A stretch of 64,000 nucleotides of DNA, from positions 248,001 to 312,000 of the forward strand of contig JACKDU010000006.1 in assembly GCA_020633335.1 (NCBI GenBank). The letters are read 5' to 3'. A program made the translations under genes and the position numbers. The notes beneath the pieces are model-generated. The model made no database searches. It was not told where the DNA came from and saw only the letters and a program-made list of their open reading frames with translations. Shown here piece by piece: positions 7,751-17,313 of the stretch; within the stretch, counting starts at the first letter, position 1, and every line of letters starts with the position of its first letter. The stretch comes from Myxococcales bacterium. GTDB taxonomy: Bacteria; Myxococcota_A; Polyangia; Nannocystales; Nannocystaceae.

Positions 7751-8748
7751 CAGCGGGCGCCGTAGTTGTGCTCGCTGGTCTCCTCGTTGCGATCGGTGGC
7801 CGGCGGAGGGGTCGGCGAGAGCGCGGCGATCCGCGCGTAGAGCTCGGCGCTCATCGGGATCGTCTGCGATGCCAGGGCGATCTCGAGCTGCTCGCGGCTG
7901 TGGACCCCGAGGAGCGGCGCGGTGACGGCCGGGTGGGCGCCGACCCAGGCGATCGCCAGGCTCGCGGGGTGGACCCCGAGCTCGCCGGCGAGGGCCGTGA
8001 AGGCCTCGGCGATCGCGTAGTTCTGCGGGTCGCCGTAGCGCACCTGGTACATCTTGTTGGAGAGGAGGCGGCCGGTGAGGGGCCGGCGCTCGGCGCCGTA
8101 CTTGCCGGAGAGGAGGCCGCCGCCGAGGGGGCTGTAGGGGAAGACCGCGAGGCGCTCCGCCGCGGCCATCGGCAGGAGCTCGACCTCGGCCTGGCGCTTG
8201 GCGAGGTTGTACATCGGCTGGATCGCGGTCAGCGGGGCGAAGCCGCGGCGGGCGGCGATCCCGAGCGCCTTGGCGACCTGCCAGGCCGCGAAGTTGGAGG
8301 CCGCGGGGTAGAGGATCTTGCCCTGGCGGACGAGGTCGTCGAGCGTGCGGAGCACGTCCTCGAGATCGGTGACGTCGTCGAAGCGGTGGAGGTAGAAGAC
8401 GTCGATCCGGTCGGTGGCGAGGCGGCGGAGGCTGGCCTCGACCGCCCGCACCAGGTGGTAGCGGCTGAGCCCGCGGGCGTTCGCGTCGCCGCCCGTCGGG
8501 AAGTAGGCCTTGGTGCAGATCACGACCTCGTCGCGGCACTCGGCGATCAGCTCGCCGAGGATCGTCTCGGCGGCGCCGGCGTTGTAGACATCGGCGCAGT
8601 CGAAGACGTTGATCCCGGCCTCGCGGCTGCGGGCGAAGAGCTCGCCGGCGAGGCCCCGATCGACGCTGCCGCCGAAGGACATGGTCCCGAGGGCGAGGCG
8701 TGAGACCCGGACGCCGGTGGATCCCAGGAAGGCGTGGCGCATCGTCAT
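7750..8748 (-). CDS. Aldo/keto reductase (first gene of pair)
   Basis: 332 residues, AKR superfamily. The catalytic tetrad is visible: Asp and Tyr in FDCADVYNAG, Lys in VVICTKAYFP, His in DVFYLHRFDD; the cofactor end has LLGVHSREQLEIAL. Two in-frame ATGs, at 8748 and 8742 (MTMRHAFLGSTG), are possible starts; neither has a clear ribosome site, but a TAGACT hexamer sits 9 nt before the first. It is followed without a gap by a second AKR, and the two share only family-level motifs rather than near-identity. Confidence 0.88.
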   Translation of the reverse strand: MTMRHAFLGSTGVRVSRLALGTMSFGGSVDRGLAGELFARSREAGINVFDCADVYNAGAAETILGELIAECRDEVVICTKAYFPTGGDANARGLSRYHLVRAVEASLRRLATDRIDVFYLHRFDDVTDLEDVLRTLDDLVRQGKILYPAASNFAAWQVAKALGIAARRGFAPLTAIQPMYNLAKRQAEVELLPMAAAERLAVFPYSPLGGGLLSGKYGAERRPLTGRLLSNKMYQVRYGDPQNYAIAEAFTALAGELGVHPASLAIAWVGAHPAVTAPLLGVHSREQLEIALASQTIPMSAELYARIAALSPTPPPATDRNEETSEHNYGAR

Positions 8749-8797
8749 CGCCGGCGCAGTCTACTCGAAGACGAGGTCTGGTTTCTGGCAGACGAGC

Positions 8798-11700
8798 CTA
8801 CGCCTCCTCGACCGGCTTCTGGTGGCCCGGCTGCTGCTCGCGGCGGATCGCGATCTTGAGCACGCAGGGGAGGAGGAACATCGTCATCAGGGTCGACGCG
8901 CCGATCCCGAAGACGACCACCGTCGCCAGCGGGCGCTGGACCTCGGAGCCCGCGCCGGTCGCCAGGGCCATCGGCATGAAGCCGAAGGCCGCGACCGCGC
9001 CGGTCGTCAGCACCGCCCGCATGGTGTGGACGGCCCCGTGCGAGACCGCGTGGTCGAAGCTCTCGCCCTCGTCGAGGTAGCGCCGGACCTCCGACGCGAG
9101 GACCACGCCGTTGAGCACCGCGACGCCGGCGAGGGCGATGAAGCCGACCGCCGCCGGGATCGAGAAGGACATGTCGCGGATGATGAGGCCGACGAGGCCG
9201 CCGGTGAGGGCGAAGGGGACGACCGCGAAGACCGCGGCGGCGTAGCGGCTGTCGCCGAAGATCCACATCAGCATCACGAAGATGACGCCGAGCGAGATCG
9301 GCACGACGACCGCGAGGCGCTTCGACGCGCGCTCGAAGTTCTCGAACTGGCCGCCCCACTCGACCTTGTAGGCGCCGGGCATGATCACCTTGTCGGCGAC
9401 CGCCTGCTTGGCGTCGCTGACCCACGAGAGGAGGTCGCGGCCGCGGAGGTTGACCTCGACCCGGACCACGCGGACCCGGTTCTCGCGGCGGATCTGCGCC
9501 GGGCCCTCGGCCTCGTCGATCTTGGCGAGCTCGGCGAGGGGGACGATCGCCCCGGTCGCCGACTCGATGAAGAGGTCGCCGAGCGCCTCGGCGGCGGTCG
9601 AGCGCGGCGGCACCAGGAGGCGGGCCTCGAAGCGCCGCTGCCCCTCGAAGACCCAGCCGAGCGGGGTGCCGACCCGGATCGCCTGGACCGCCGAGAGGAC
9701 GTCCTGCATGCGGACGCCGTAGCGCGCGAGGTTGGCGCGGTCGGGCTTGATCGTCAGCTCCGGCATGCCGAGGACCCGCTCGACCCGGAGGTCGCCGGTC
9801 CCCTCGATGTCGCGGACTGCGTCGGCGATCGCCTCGGAGAGGCGCTTGAGCTCGAAGAGATCGGGGCCCTTGACCAGGATCTGCACGTCCGCGCGCGAGC
9901 CCGAGATCATCTCGTTGGTCCGGTCCTCGATCGGCTGCGAGACCGAGACGAAGGTCCCCGGGACCTTGCTCTCGATCCGGTTCTTGAAGACCTCCGAGAG
10001 CGCGTCGAGGTCGTGGGCGGTGACCCACTCCTTCTTCGGTTTGAGGCGGACGAAGGTGTCGTTGTTGTCCTTGCCGACCGGGTCGATCGCGACCTCCGCG
10101 CGGCCGGTCATCGCCAGGGTGGTGACCACCTCGGGGTAGGCCATCAGCTCGCGCTGGACCAGGAGGTCGAGGCGGCGGGCCTCGTCGATGTTGATCGACG
10201 GCGAGCGGCGGATCGTCACGACCGCGTCGCCCTCGTCGATCCGCGGGACGAAGTTGGCGCCCGACTGGCCGAAGACGTAGCCGGCGACCAGGAGGGCGGC
10301 GAGGGAGCCGGTCAGGAGCGGCCAGCGGAGGCGCATCGCCACCGGGACCGCCCGCGCGTAGCCTCGCGCGATCGGCGCGAGCCAGGCCGCGCCCTCCTTC
10401 TTGAGGGGCGGCACGAAGGTCACCAGGAGCGCCGGCAGGAAGACGATCGAGTAGACCAGCGCCCCGAAGAGGGCGAAGGCCATGGTCATCGCCATCGGCT
10501 TGAACATCCGCCCCTCGACGCCCTCGAGGCCGAGGAGGGGAACGTAGACCAGCATGATGATCGCCACCGAGAAGGCGACCGGCCGGATCACCTTGGAGAT
10601 CGAGCGCGCGTAGGCCGCGGCCCGGTCGTGGATCGTCAGCTGCTTGCCGACAAAGGCGGCGACCAGCACCTCGAGGACGACGATCGGCCCGTCGACCAGG
10701 AAGCCGAAGTCGATCGCCCCCAGCGACATGAGGTCGCCGGTGATGTCCTGCCAGAGCATCCCGAAGAGGGCGATCGACATCGCCGCCGGGATCCCGAGGA
10801 CGACGACGATCGCCCCGCGCATCGTCCCGAGGAGGATCCAGAGGAGGACGGTGACGACCGCCGCGCCCTCGACGAGGTTGGTCATGACCGTCTTCAGGGT
10901 CCGCTCGACGAAGTCGGCGCGGTCGTAGATCGGCTCGATGAAGACCCCCGGCGGGAGGTCGGCCTGGACCTCGTCGATCCGGTCCTTGACCGCGTAGATC
11001 ACGTCGCGCGAGTTCGAGCCGAGGAGCATCATGATGACCCCCGTGACCGCCTCGCCCTCGCCGTTGTGGGTGATCACCCCGTGGCGGAGCGCCGAGCCGT
11101 CGCGGACCTGGGCGACGTGCTTGACCAGCACCGGGTTGCCGTCGGGGCCGACCTTGAGGACGACGTTGGCGATGTCGTCCATGCTCTGGAAGGTGCCGAC
11201 CGCCCGCAGGGTGTAGGCCTCGGCCGAGCGGTCGACGTAGCCGCCGGAGACGATCGCGTTGGCCGCCCGGAGCTCGTCGGCGAGCTCGCGGACCGTCAGC
11301 GAGTGGGAGTGGAGCGCGTCCGGCTGGACGACGACCTGGTACTGCTTGAGGTCGCCACCCATGGTGTTGACCTCGATGACCCCGGGGATCCCCCGCAGGC
11401 GCGGGACGATCTCCCAGTCGAGGATCGTCCGGAGCTGCTTGTTCGAGTGGAAGTCGGAGCGGACGACGAACTGATAGATCTCGCCGAGGCCGGTCGAGAG
11501 GGGGGCGAGCACCGGCGTGGGGATCCCGTCAGGGAGGTCGGCCTGGGCCTGGAGCACCCGCTCGAGGACCAGCGAGCGGACGAACCAGGGATCGGTGCCG
11601 TCCTCGAAGACCAGGGTGATCGCCGAGATGTCGGCGCGCGAGACCGAGCGGAGCTCGACCGTCCCGGGGACGCCGTTGAGCGCGTTCTCGAGCGGGAAGG

Positions 11701-11896
11701 TGACCGAGCGCTCGACCTCGAGGGCCGAGAGGCCGGGGGCGTCGGTGAGGACCGAGACCTGGATCGACGAGATGTCCGGGACCGCGTCGATCGGCAGGTT
11801 CTTGGCCGCCAGGACGCCGCCTGCGAGGAGTCCGACGAGGAGGAGGATCATGATCCGCCGGAGGCGGATCGAGAGCGAGACGAGGTAGGCGAGCAT
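8798..11896 (-). CDS. czcA: CzcA-type heavy-metal efflux RND transporter
   Basis: 1032 residues, the usual length for HME-RND pumps. Twelve membrane segments in the 1+5 / 1+5 pattern flank two large periplasmic loops. The fourth helix reads AIDFGFLVDGPIVVLEVL, the charged Asp-Asp-Glu proton-relay signature of Czc/Cnr-type divalent-cation pumps (zinc, cobalt, cadmium, nickel) rather than the copper/silver CusA type. The N-terminal PIDAVPDISSIQVSV is also typical. It exports cations from cytoplasm or periplasm across the outer membrane as part of a tripartite complex. The adaptor gene lies 33 nt upstream in the same operon; no outer-membrane partner is adjacent, so a channel encoded elsewhere must be used. 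Confidence 0.92.
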   Translation of the reverse strand: MLAYLVSLSIRLRRIMILLLVGLLAGGVLAAKNLPIDAVPDISSIQVSVLTDAPGLSALEVERSVTFPLENALNGVPGTVELRSVSRADISAITLVFEDGTDPWFVRSLVLERVLQAQADLPDGIPTPVLAPLSTGLGEIYQFVVRSDFHSNKQLRTILDWEIVPRLRGIPGVIEVNTMGGDLKQYQVVVQPDALHSHSLTVRELADELRAANAIVSGGYVDRSAEAYTLRAVGTFQSMDDIANVVLKVGPDGNPVLVKHVAQVRDGSALRHGVITHNGEGEAVTGVIMMLLGSNSRDVIYAVKDRIDEVQADLPPGVFIEPIYDRADFVERTLKTVMTNLVEGAAVVTVLLWILLGTMRGAIVVVLGIPAAMSIALFGMLWQDITGDLMSLGAIDFGFLVDGPIVVLEVLVAAFVGKQLTIHDRAAAYARSISKVIRPVAFSVAIIMLVYVPLLGLEGVEGRMFKPMAMTMAFALFGALVYSIVFLPALLVTFVPPLKKEGAAWLAPIARGYARAVPVAMRLRWPLLTGSLAALLVAGYVFGQSGANFVPRIDEGDAVVTIRRSPSINIDEARRLDLLVQRELMAYPEVVTTLAMTGRAEVAIDPVGKDNNDTFVRLKPKKEWVTAHDLDALSEVFKNRIESKVPGTFVSVSQPIEDRTNEMISGSRADVQILVKGPDLFELKRLSEAIADAVRDIEGTGDLRVERVLGMPELTIKPDRANLARYGVRMQDVLSAVQAIRVGTPLGWVFEGQRRFEARLLVPPRSTAAEALGDLFIESATGAIVPLAELAKIDEAEGPAQIRRENRVRVVRVEVNLRGRDLLSWVSDAKQAVADKVIMPGAYKVEWGGQFENFERASKRLAVVVPISLGVIFVMLMWIFGDSRYAAAVFAVVPFALTGGLVGLIIRDMSFSIPAAVGFIALAGVAVLNGVVLASEVRRYLDEGESFDHAVSHGAVHTMRAVLTTGAVAAFGFMPMALATGAGSEVQRPLATVVVFGIGASTLMTMFLLPCVLKIAIRREQQPGHQKPVEEA

Positions 11897-11929
11897 GGGG
11901 GAGGGCGTCGGTGGGGGAGGGGTCGCGGG

Positions 11930-13111
11930 CTAGCGGAAGGTCTCGGACTTGAGGGCGAAGACCCCGTCGGTGACGACCACCTCGCCGAGCTCGAGGCCGC
12001 TGCGGATCTCGGTGAGGTCGGGGTCACGGATGCCGACCTCGACGGCGCGGGGGACGACCGCGCCCTCCTCGACGACGACGAAGACCGTCGGCCGCCCGTC
12101 GACCTGGACGATCGCCGAGCGGGGGATCGCCCGCACCCGCTTGCGGGCGCCGCTCGCCTGGATCCCCGCGGTCACGCCCTGGCCGACCCGGAGCTTGCCC
12201 TCCTCGTTGGGGACGACCACCCGGACCTCGGCGGCCCGGGTCTGAGTGTCGAGCATCCGCGAGATGTAGGCGATCTCGCCGGTGATCACCATGTTCGGGG
12301 TGGCGACCGGCCGGATCTCGACCTTGTCGTCCTCGCGGATGTTCTCGAGCTCGCGCTCGAAGACGGCGAGGCGGACCCAGAGCTGATCGTAGTCGCCGAG
12401 GGTGAAGGCGGTGTGGCTGGGCTCGACCGCCTGCCCGCGGAAGACGTGGACGCCGATCACCTCGCCCTCGATCGGCGCGGTCAGGATCAGCTGGCCGAGG
12501 TTCTTGCCCTTGGCGTCGCCGCCGAGCGCCTTGACCCGCTGGCGGGCGGCGATCAGGTTGGCGTCGGCGATCGACGACTCCTGGCTGGCGAGCTCGGCCG
12601 CCCGCTTCGAGGCGATCCCCTGGGACATCAGGCTCTTCTTGCGGGACTCGTCGGTGTCGGCCACCCGGGCGCGGGCGGCGAGCGCGAGGATCTCCGCCTG
12701 GGCCTCACCGAGCTCGGCGCTCTCGAGGGTCGCCAGGGGGTCGCCGTACTCGACCTTGGAGCCCTCGATCACGTGGACCTGGCGGACCCGGCCGGAGATC
12801 CGCGAGCCGACCGCGGCGATCCGGAGCTCGTTGAGCTCGAGGGTGCCGGTGACGTAGACGACCGGAGAGATCTCGGTCTCGACGACCTCGGCGGTCTTGA
12901 GGCCGATCTGGGCGGCGAAGGCGGGGGAGAAGCGGATCACCCCCTCATCGAAGGTGGGGACGTCGCGCGGCTCGTCGACCTCGCCGTCGTCGTCGCCGTC
13001 GCCGCAGGCGAGGAGCCCGGTGAGGGCGACGATGAGCGTCAGGAGGGCGACGAGCGCGGGGTGGAGCCGGGGACCCGGCGGGGCCGCAAACGGGCGGAGA
13101 TCGGTCGACAT
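11930..13111 (-). CDS. czcB: CzcB-type periplasmic adaptor (membrane fusion protein) of the RND pump
   Basis: 393-residue lipoprotein adaptor: an N-terminal signal ending TGLLAC, an acidic linker (DGDDDGEVDEPRD), then the barrel-sandwich/lipoyl halves (VYVTGTLELNELRIAAVGSRISG and LTAPIEGEVIGVHVFRGQAVEP) around a helical hairpin (about residues 120-190), a beta-barrel with WVRLAVFEREL, and a membrane-proximal domain. These are hallmarks of the CzcB/CusB family that links the RND pump to an outer-membrane channel. No metal-binding Met or His N-terminal domain is obvious. First gene of the czcBA operon; start at the ATG 13109-13111. Confidence 0.9.
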   Translation of the reverse strand: MSTDLRPFAAPPGPRLHPALVALLTLIVALTGLLACGDGDDDGEVDEPRDVPTFDEGVIRFSPAFAAQIGLKTAEVVETEISPVVYVTGTLELNELRIAAVGSRISGRVRQVHVIEGSKVEYGDPLATLESAELGEAQAEILALAARARVADTDESRKKSLMSQGIASKRAAELASQESSIADANLIAARQRVKALGGDAKGKNLGQLILTAPIEGEVIGVHVFRGQAVEPSHTAFTLGDYDQLWVRLAVFERELENIREDDKVEIRPVATPNMVITGEIAYISRMLDTQTRAAEVRVVVPNEEGKLRVGQGVTAGIQASGARKRVRAIPRSAIVQVDGRPTVFVVVEEGAVVPRAVEVGIRDPDLTEIRSGLELGEVVVTDGVFALKSETFR

Positions 13112-13272
13112 GTGCGGCCCGTAGTCTTACAGCGTTCGATGGAAATCGGAAATCGGCTCCTGAGGGGGGTCTGGTGGCCGAATGCTGTCTGTGCGCCATC
13201 GCCGCCGCCCGCCCTCGCGAGCCCCTCGCTTTTGCGGTAGCATCCCGGCCGCCAACCCCCTGGAGACCGTCC
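13112..13272. promoter_or_regulatory. Divergent promoter region between czcBA and a lipoprotein gene
   Basis: 161 bp separate two divergent starts. On the plus side a TAGCAT -10-like hexamer (13238-13243) and a GGAG ribosome site precede the ATG at 13273. The czcB side carries a relatively AT-rich patch near 13125-13135 and a short direct repeat (GAAATCGGAAATCGG, about 13143-13157). No metal-regulator box was recognised with confidence. Confidence 0.4.
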
Positions 13273-15186
13273 ATGATCCGTCGTCGCCACCTCTGGTCCG
13301 CATCCGCTCCCCTCGCCCTGGCCCTCGCGGTCGCCGGCTGCACCAAGAAGGAGGAGGAGAAGCCCAAGGCCGAGGCGAGCGCCGGCGAGAGCGCGGGCGC
13401 AGGTGAGGGCGCGGGCGCGGGCGCGGGCGAGGGCCCGGCGAGCCCGGCCGACGTCAAGGTCCCCGACGTCGCCGTCCCCGGCGGCGACCGCTTCAGCCAC
13501 GAGGGCGTGCTCGGTCACGTCGCCCTGCCGAACGCCTCCAAGCTGATCACCGACGTCCGCACCCAGCTCGTCAACCCGCAGTACCAGAACGTCGTCGACG
13601 AGAACGCGCTCCGCTCGCTGGTCTCGCTCTCGCTCGACAAGCAGGGGATGGTCGCCCAGAACATCGACCTCCAGACGCCGCTCGGCTGCGCGGTCGTCGA
13701 CTTCAAGACCTTCGAGGTCCCGCTCGCCTGCACCTTCGGCTACCGCGGTGGGATCAAGGCGCTCCTCAATGATCTCGGCGACTTCGGCCGCAAGCCCGAC
13801 AACGGCGGCCACGCGGCGATCTACCTGGTCGAGGGCAAGGAGGTCTACGTCGACGAGCTCGGCGATCACCTGGTCGTCGCCGCCCACCCCGACCTCTATG
13901 ACCGGACCAAGGGCTACCTCAAGGGCGCGATCATCGACCGCGGCCCGGCGATGGCCGGCGACCTCGAGTTCGTCGGCTACCTCGGCGAGATCTGGTCGAA
14001 GTACCAGGCCGACATCGAGCCCTTCCTGGCGATGATGGACCAGGCCTCGCAGGTCCCGCAGCAGACCGGCAACGCCAAGCTCGACGCGGCGATGGCCAAG
14101 TGGGTCGAGTACAACACCAAGTCGACCCGCCAGAGCATCAATCGCCTCGCGCAGTACGAGCAGGTCACCGCCTACCTCTCGATCGCGCCCTACGGGGTCG
14201 CCCTCGGCGCGACCATGGTGCCGGCCGCCGGCTCCGAGGCCGAGAGCGAGGCCAAGGCCTTCGGCGGGCGGGCGATCGACCCGGCCTTCGTCAAGGCGCT
14301 GCCGGCCGGCTCGTGGATGATCGCCACCTTCAACACCGACCCGAAGGCGATGGACACCAAGACCGTCCAGGAGGTCCGCGACCTGGCGATCGACACCTGG
14401 GCCGAGCTCGCCGGCCTCGACAAGGAGGCGACCCGGGCGTCGGTGATCTCCTTCCAGGAGGAGGGGCGGCGGCTCTACGACGGCCTCGGCGCCTTCGCGG
14501 TCTTCGATCAGGAGGGGGCGCCCTTCGCCCTCGAGATCGCCCAGCACCTCCGCCCCGGGATCTCGGCCCGGGACACCTGGAAGACCTGGAGCGCGAAGTT
14601 CACCCCGGAGTCGGTGCTCGGCGCCGAGTTCTCGAAGTTCGTCACCTGGGAGTTCACCGCCGACGCCCTGAGCGTCGACGGGGTGCCGGTCGATCGCTGG
14701 GTGATTCGGCCGAGCAAGGAGGTCGAGGCCGAGATCGCCAAGAAGATGTCCGAGGATCCGAACGCGAAGGCGCTGGTCGAGCGCTACTGGGGCCCCCTCC
14801 AGGTGACCATCGACCGCGCGGAGACCGGCGGCGCGGTCCTCTACACCATCGCGCCGAAGGCCGAGGAGGCGGCGATCCGCCGGGTGATCAGCGCCCAGAA
14901 GGGCGAGGGCTCGCTCAGCGGCGACGCGGGGCTCGCGGCCGTGCTCGGTCGCTCCGAAGGGGCCGCCGGGATCGTCGCCTTCGACGGCAAGGCGCTCCTC
15001 GACTGGCTCCGCGGCTTCCCGGAGGTCTCGAAGGAGCTGAGCAAGATGCCGGGGGTCCTCGGCACCAACCTCGGCGACGTCTACCTGGTCACCCGCTACC
15101 TCCAGAGCGGGGTCTCGTCCTTCGAGTACGTGGTCTCGCAGCAGCTCATCGACCAGATCAAGGCGATGATCGACAAGGCCGGCTGA
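13273..15186 (+). CDS. Large lipoprotein of unknown function
   Basis: 637 residues from the ATG at 13273, which has a GGAG site 8 nt upstream and gives a signal peptide ending VAGC. A Lys/Glu then Ala/Gly-rich linker (GAGAGEGPA) follows to about residue 60. The mature part is mixed alpha/beta with no motif I recognise; it is Asp/Glu/Lys-rich, contains few Cys and has segments such as GHVALPNASKLITDVRTQL and SFEYVVSQQLIDQIKAMID at the end. The pattern is reminiscent of secreted DUF3352-like or surface-assembly proteins, but I cannot assign it. Divergent from the metal-efflux operon and followed by a multicopper oxidase. Confidence 0.75.
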   Translation: MIRRRHLWSASAPLALALAVAGCTKKEEEKPKAEASAGESAGAGEGAGAGAGEGPASPADVKVPDVAVPGGDRFSHEGVLGHVALPNASKLITDVRTQLVNPQYQNVVDENALRSLVSLSLDKQGMVAQNIDLQTPLGCAVVDFKTFEVPLACTFGYRGGIKALLNDLGDFGRKPDNGGHAAIYLVEGKEVYVDELGDHLVVAAHPDLYDRTKGYLKGAIIDRGPAMAGDLEFVGYLGEIWSKYQADIEPFLAMMDQASQVPQQTGNAKLDAAMAKWVEYNTKSTRQSINRLAQYEQVTAYLSIAPYGVALGATMVPAAGSEAESEAKAFGGRAIDPAFVKALPAGSWMIATFNTDPKAMDTKTVQEVRDLAIDTWAELAGLDKEATRASVISFQEEGRRLYDGLGAFAVFDQEGAPFALEIAQHLRPGISARDTWKTWSAKFTPESVLGAEFSKFVTWEFTADALSVDGVPVDRWVIRPSKEVEAEIAKKMSEDPNAKALVERYWGPLQVTIDRAETGGAVLYTIAPKAEEAAIRRVISAQKGEGSLSGDAGLAAVLGRSEGAAGIVAFDGKALLDWLRGFPEVSKELSKMPGVLGTNLGDVYLVTRYLQSGVSSFEYVVSQQLIDQIKAMIDKAG

Positions 15187-15271
15187 GCAGATCCGCGCGG
15201 CGATGGGGCGCCGCCGCGCGCGGCGGTCGGCGCCCGCGTCGATCGCCGCGCCGCCGGCGAGCGCCCCTTGC

Positions 15272-15277
15272 TACGCT
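15272..15277 (+). promoter_or_regulatory. TACGCT -10-like hexamer placing transcription start at the GTG
   Basis: TACGCT is separated from the GTG start at 15284 by exactly 6 nt, so transcription would begin at or next to the start codon (leaderless mRNA). No convincing -35 was seen. The same geometry occurs before the genes at 32520, 36312, 42247 and 49233. Confidence 0.4.
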
Positions 15278-15283
15278 CGCGGC

Positions 15284-16702
15284 GTGGTCGGACGCGCGTC
15301 GCTGGGGCTCGGCCTCGGGCTCTTGATCGCCTGCGGCGGGGCGCCGAACCGCGAGCCTGAGGGCTGGGACGACGAGCTCCGGCTCGCGTCGCCGATCGAT
15401 CGCAACCCCGATCCCCACGTCCTCGAGATCGATCTGGTCGCCCGCCCCGAGACCCTGCCGATCTGGAGCCTGACCCCGCCGACCCCGGTCTACACCTACG
15501 ACGGCGGGCTCCCGGGGCCGCTCCTCGAGCTCAGCGTCGGCGATCGCCTGATCGTCCACTTCCGCAACGAGCTCCCCGAGCCGACGACGATCCACTGGCA
15601 CGGCCTGCGGATCGACGCGGCGATGGACGGCGCTCCCGATCACCCGCACCCGCCGGTGCCCCCCGGCGGGACCTTCGACTACGACTTCGTCGTCCCCGAC
15701 GCCGGGCTCTTCTGGTATCACCCGCACGTCCGCTCCGCGGCCCAGGTCGGCGCCGGGCTCTACGGGCCGATCCTGGTCCGGCCCGCGGACGGGAGCGAGG
15801 ACGCGGCGCCGCCCGACGAGCTCGTGCTCGTGCTCTCGGACATCCACATCCTCGACGACGGGAGTCTCGGCGATCCGAACTCGGGGGGCGACTTCGGCAC
15901 GCTCTTCGGCCGCGAGGGCAACGTGGTCCTGACCAACGGGCGCTGGCTGCCGACGATCCGCGTCCGCAGCGGGATCACCCAGCGCTGGCGCCTGGTCAAC
16001 GCCGCCCGCAGCCGCTACTTCCAGCTCGAGCTCGAGGGGACGAGCTTCCGGCGGATCGGCGGCGACGGCGGGCTCCTGCCCGAGGCGATCGACGCGTCGC
16101 GCCTCCTCCTGATCCCGGGCCAGCGGGCGGACGTCCTGGTGACCCCGAGCGACGCCGCCGGGTCGATCCAGTTCCTCCGCTGGATCCCCTTCGATCGCGG
16201 CCTCGGCAGCGCCGAGCTCCGCGCGCCCGAGCTGGTCCTCCGCCTCGAGTTCGTCGACGAGGCCGGCGAGCCGGTGGCGCCGACGCTGACCCGGACGATC
16301 GCGCCGATCGACGTCGCCGGCGCGACCCCGGTCGAGCTCCGGCTGACCGAGATGAAGGACGCCGAGGGGCACCCCCTCCTCGGGATCAACGGCGTCCCCT
16401 TCGGCGAGGGCGAGCCCTTCCCGGCGACCGTCGGCGAGACCCAGGTGTGGACGATCGACAACCAGACCGATTGGTCGCACCCCTTCCACCTCCACGGCTT
16501 CTTCTTCCAGGAGATCGACGAGGACGGCGCGGCCGTCGAGCCGATCGCCTGGCTCGACTCGATCGACGTGCCGGCCCACGAGCTCCGACGGATCGCCGTC
16601 CACTTCGACGCGCGGCCGGGGATGTGGATGTTCCACTGCCACATCCTCGATCACGCCGAGGCCGGGATGATGGCGATGGTCGACCTCCGCGAGCCCCCCT
16701 GA
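15284..16702 (+). CDS. Multicopper oxidase lipoprotein
   Basis: 472 residues from the GTG at 15284, chosen because it opens a lipoprotein signal (LGLGLGLLIAC); the frame is open further upstream without a signal. All four copper-ligand motifs are intact: IHWHG and WYHPH early, HPFHLHG and FHCHILDHAEAGMM near the C-terminus, giving the type 1 Cys-His-His-Met and the trinuclear His set. Three cupredoxin domains fit the length. Such enzymes oxidise phenols or metal ions such as Cu(I) or Mn(II) in the periplasm or at the surface. It follows the czcBA region, which suggests but does not prove a role in metal detoxification. Convergent with the next gene, 13 bp between stops. Confidence 0.9.
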   Translation: MVGRASLGLGLGLLIACGGAPNREPEGWDDELRLASPIDRNPDPHVLEIDLVARPETLPIWSLTPPTPVYTYDGGLPGPLLELSVGDRLIVHFRNELPEPTTIHWHGLRIDAAMDGAPDHPHPPVPPGGTFDYDFVVPDAGLFWYHPHVRSAAQVGAGLYGPILVRPADGSEDAAPPDELVLVLSDIHILDDGSLGDPNSGGDFGTLFGREGNVVLTNGRWLPTIRVRSGITQRWRLVNAARSRYFQLELEGTSFRRIGGDGGLLPEAIDASRLLLIPGQRADVLVTPSDAAGSIQFLRWIPFDRGLGSAELRAPELVLRLEFVDEAGEPVAPTLTRTIAPIDVAGATPVELRLTEMKDAEGHPLLGINGVPFGEGEPFPATVGETQVWTIDNQTDWSHPFHLHGFFFQEIDEDGAAVEPIAWLDSIDVPAHELRRIAVHFDARPGMWMFHCHILDHAEAGMMAMVDLREPP

Positions 16703-16715
16703 GGGCGCGGCCGGC

Positions 16716-17267
16716 TCAGGCGAGGTCGGCCGCCTGGGCGGCGATCAGGGCCCCCAGCTCGCCCTCGCCCCCGTCGATCTCGACGACCTCGCGGCCGCGG
16801 CGCTCGTCGTCGTCCAGGGGCTCCCAGAGGTCGCTGGCGAGCTCGAAGACCGCCGGCGGGACGATCATCGAGAAGGTCGCGCCCTGGGCCTCGTTGCGGC
16901 CGAGCACCCGCGCCCGCCGCAGCGCCCGCGGGGCGTCGATCACGTGGATCGTCAGCGGGTAGCCGCTGGCGTCGATCCGCGGGAGGAGGCCGGCGCGGTC
17001 GCGGCGCTGGATCATGCCGATCTCGAGGACGACGTCGCGGTCGATCTCGAGGGCGCCGAGCGCCACCCGCCAGATCTGATCGACGCAGCGGGCGGCCCGC
17101 TCGACGTACCAGGGCATCACCCCCTCCTCCGGGCGATCGGCGCGGAAGAGGGCGGCCATCCAGGCGTCGAGGTCGAGGCGGAGGGCCGCCCGCTCGCGGG
17201 CGAGGCGGAGGGCGTAGGTCGACTTCCCGGCGCCGACAGGGCCCAGGATCCAGTGGATGCGCGCCAT
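16716..17267 (-). CDS. P-loop NTPase, small-kinase / zeta-toxin-like
   Basis: 183 residues. Walker A is at the N-terminus (ILGPVGAGKSTYALRLA), followed by a LRLDLDAWM strand and, further on, the lid-like helix APRALRRARVLGRN. The arrangement fits the AAA_33/gluconate-kinase-like group of small cytoplasmic phosphotransferases; a similar fold is used by zeta toxins, but no antitoxin is adjacent. Start at the ATG 17265-17267, since upstream codons would extend past the Walker A strand without homology. It shares its strand with pcm, 46 nt downstream of that stop. Confidence 0.75.
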   Translation of the reverse strand: MARIHWILGPVGAGKSTYALRLARERAALRLDLDAWMAALFRADRPEEGVMPWYVERAARCVDQIWRVALGALEIDRDVVLEIGMIQRRDRAGLLPRIDASGYPLTIHVIDAPRALRRARVLGRNEAQGATFSMIVPPAVFELASDLWEPLDDDERRGREVVEIDGGEGELGALIAAQAADLA

Positions 17268-17313
17268 CGACCGAGCTTGCCCGTCCGCGGCCGGGAGGGT
17301 CAAGGCGAGGGCG

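Noticed and set aside
8609..13240. 1543-codon plus-strand open frame
   Set aside because: Antisense to czcA and czcB; the sequence is Asp/Arg/His/Leu-rich low complexity, the typical complement of a GC-rich coding frame, with no domain.
16716..17267. Zeta-type toxin of a toxin-antitoxin pair
   Set aside because: No small antitoxin gene adjoins it; neighbours are a multicopper oxidase and pcm, so it is left as a general P-loop kinase.
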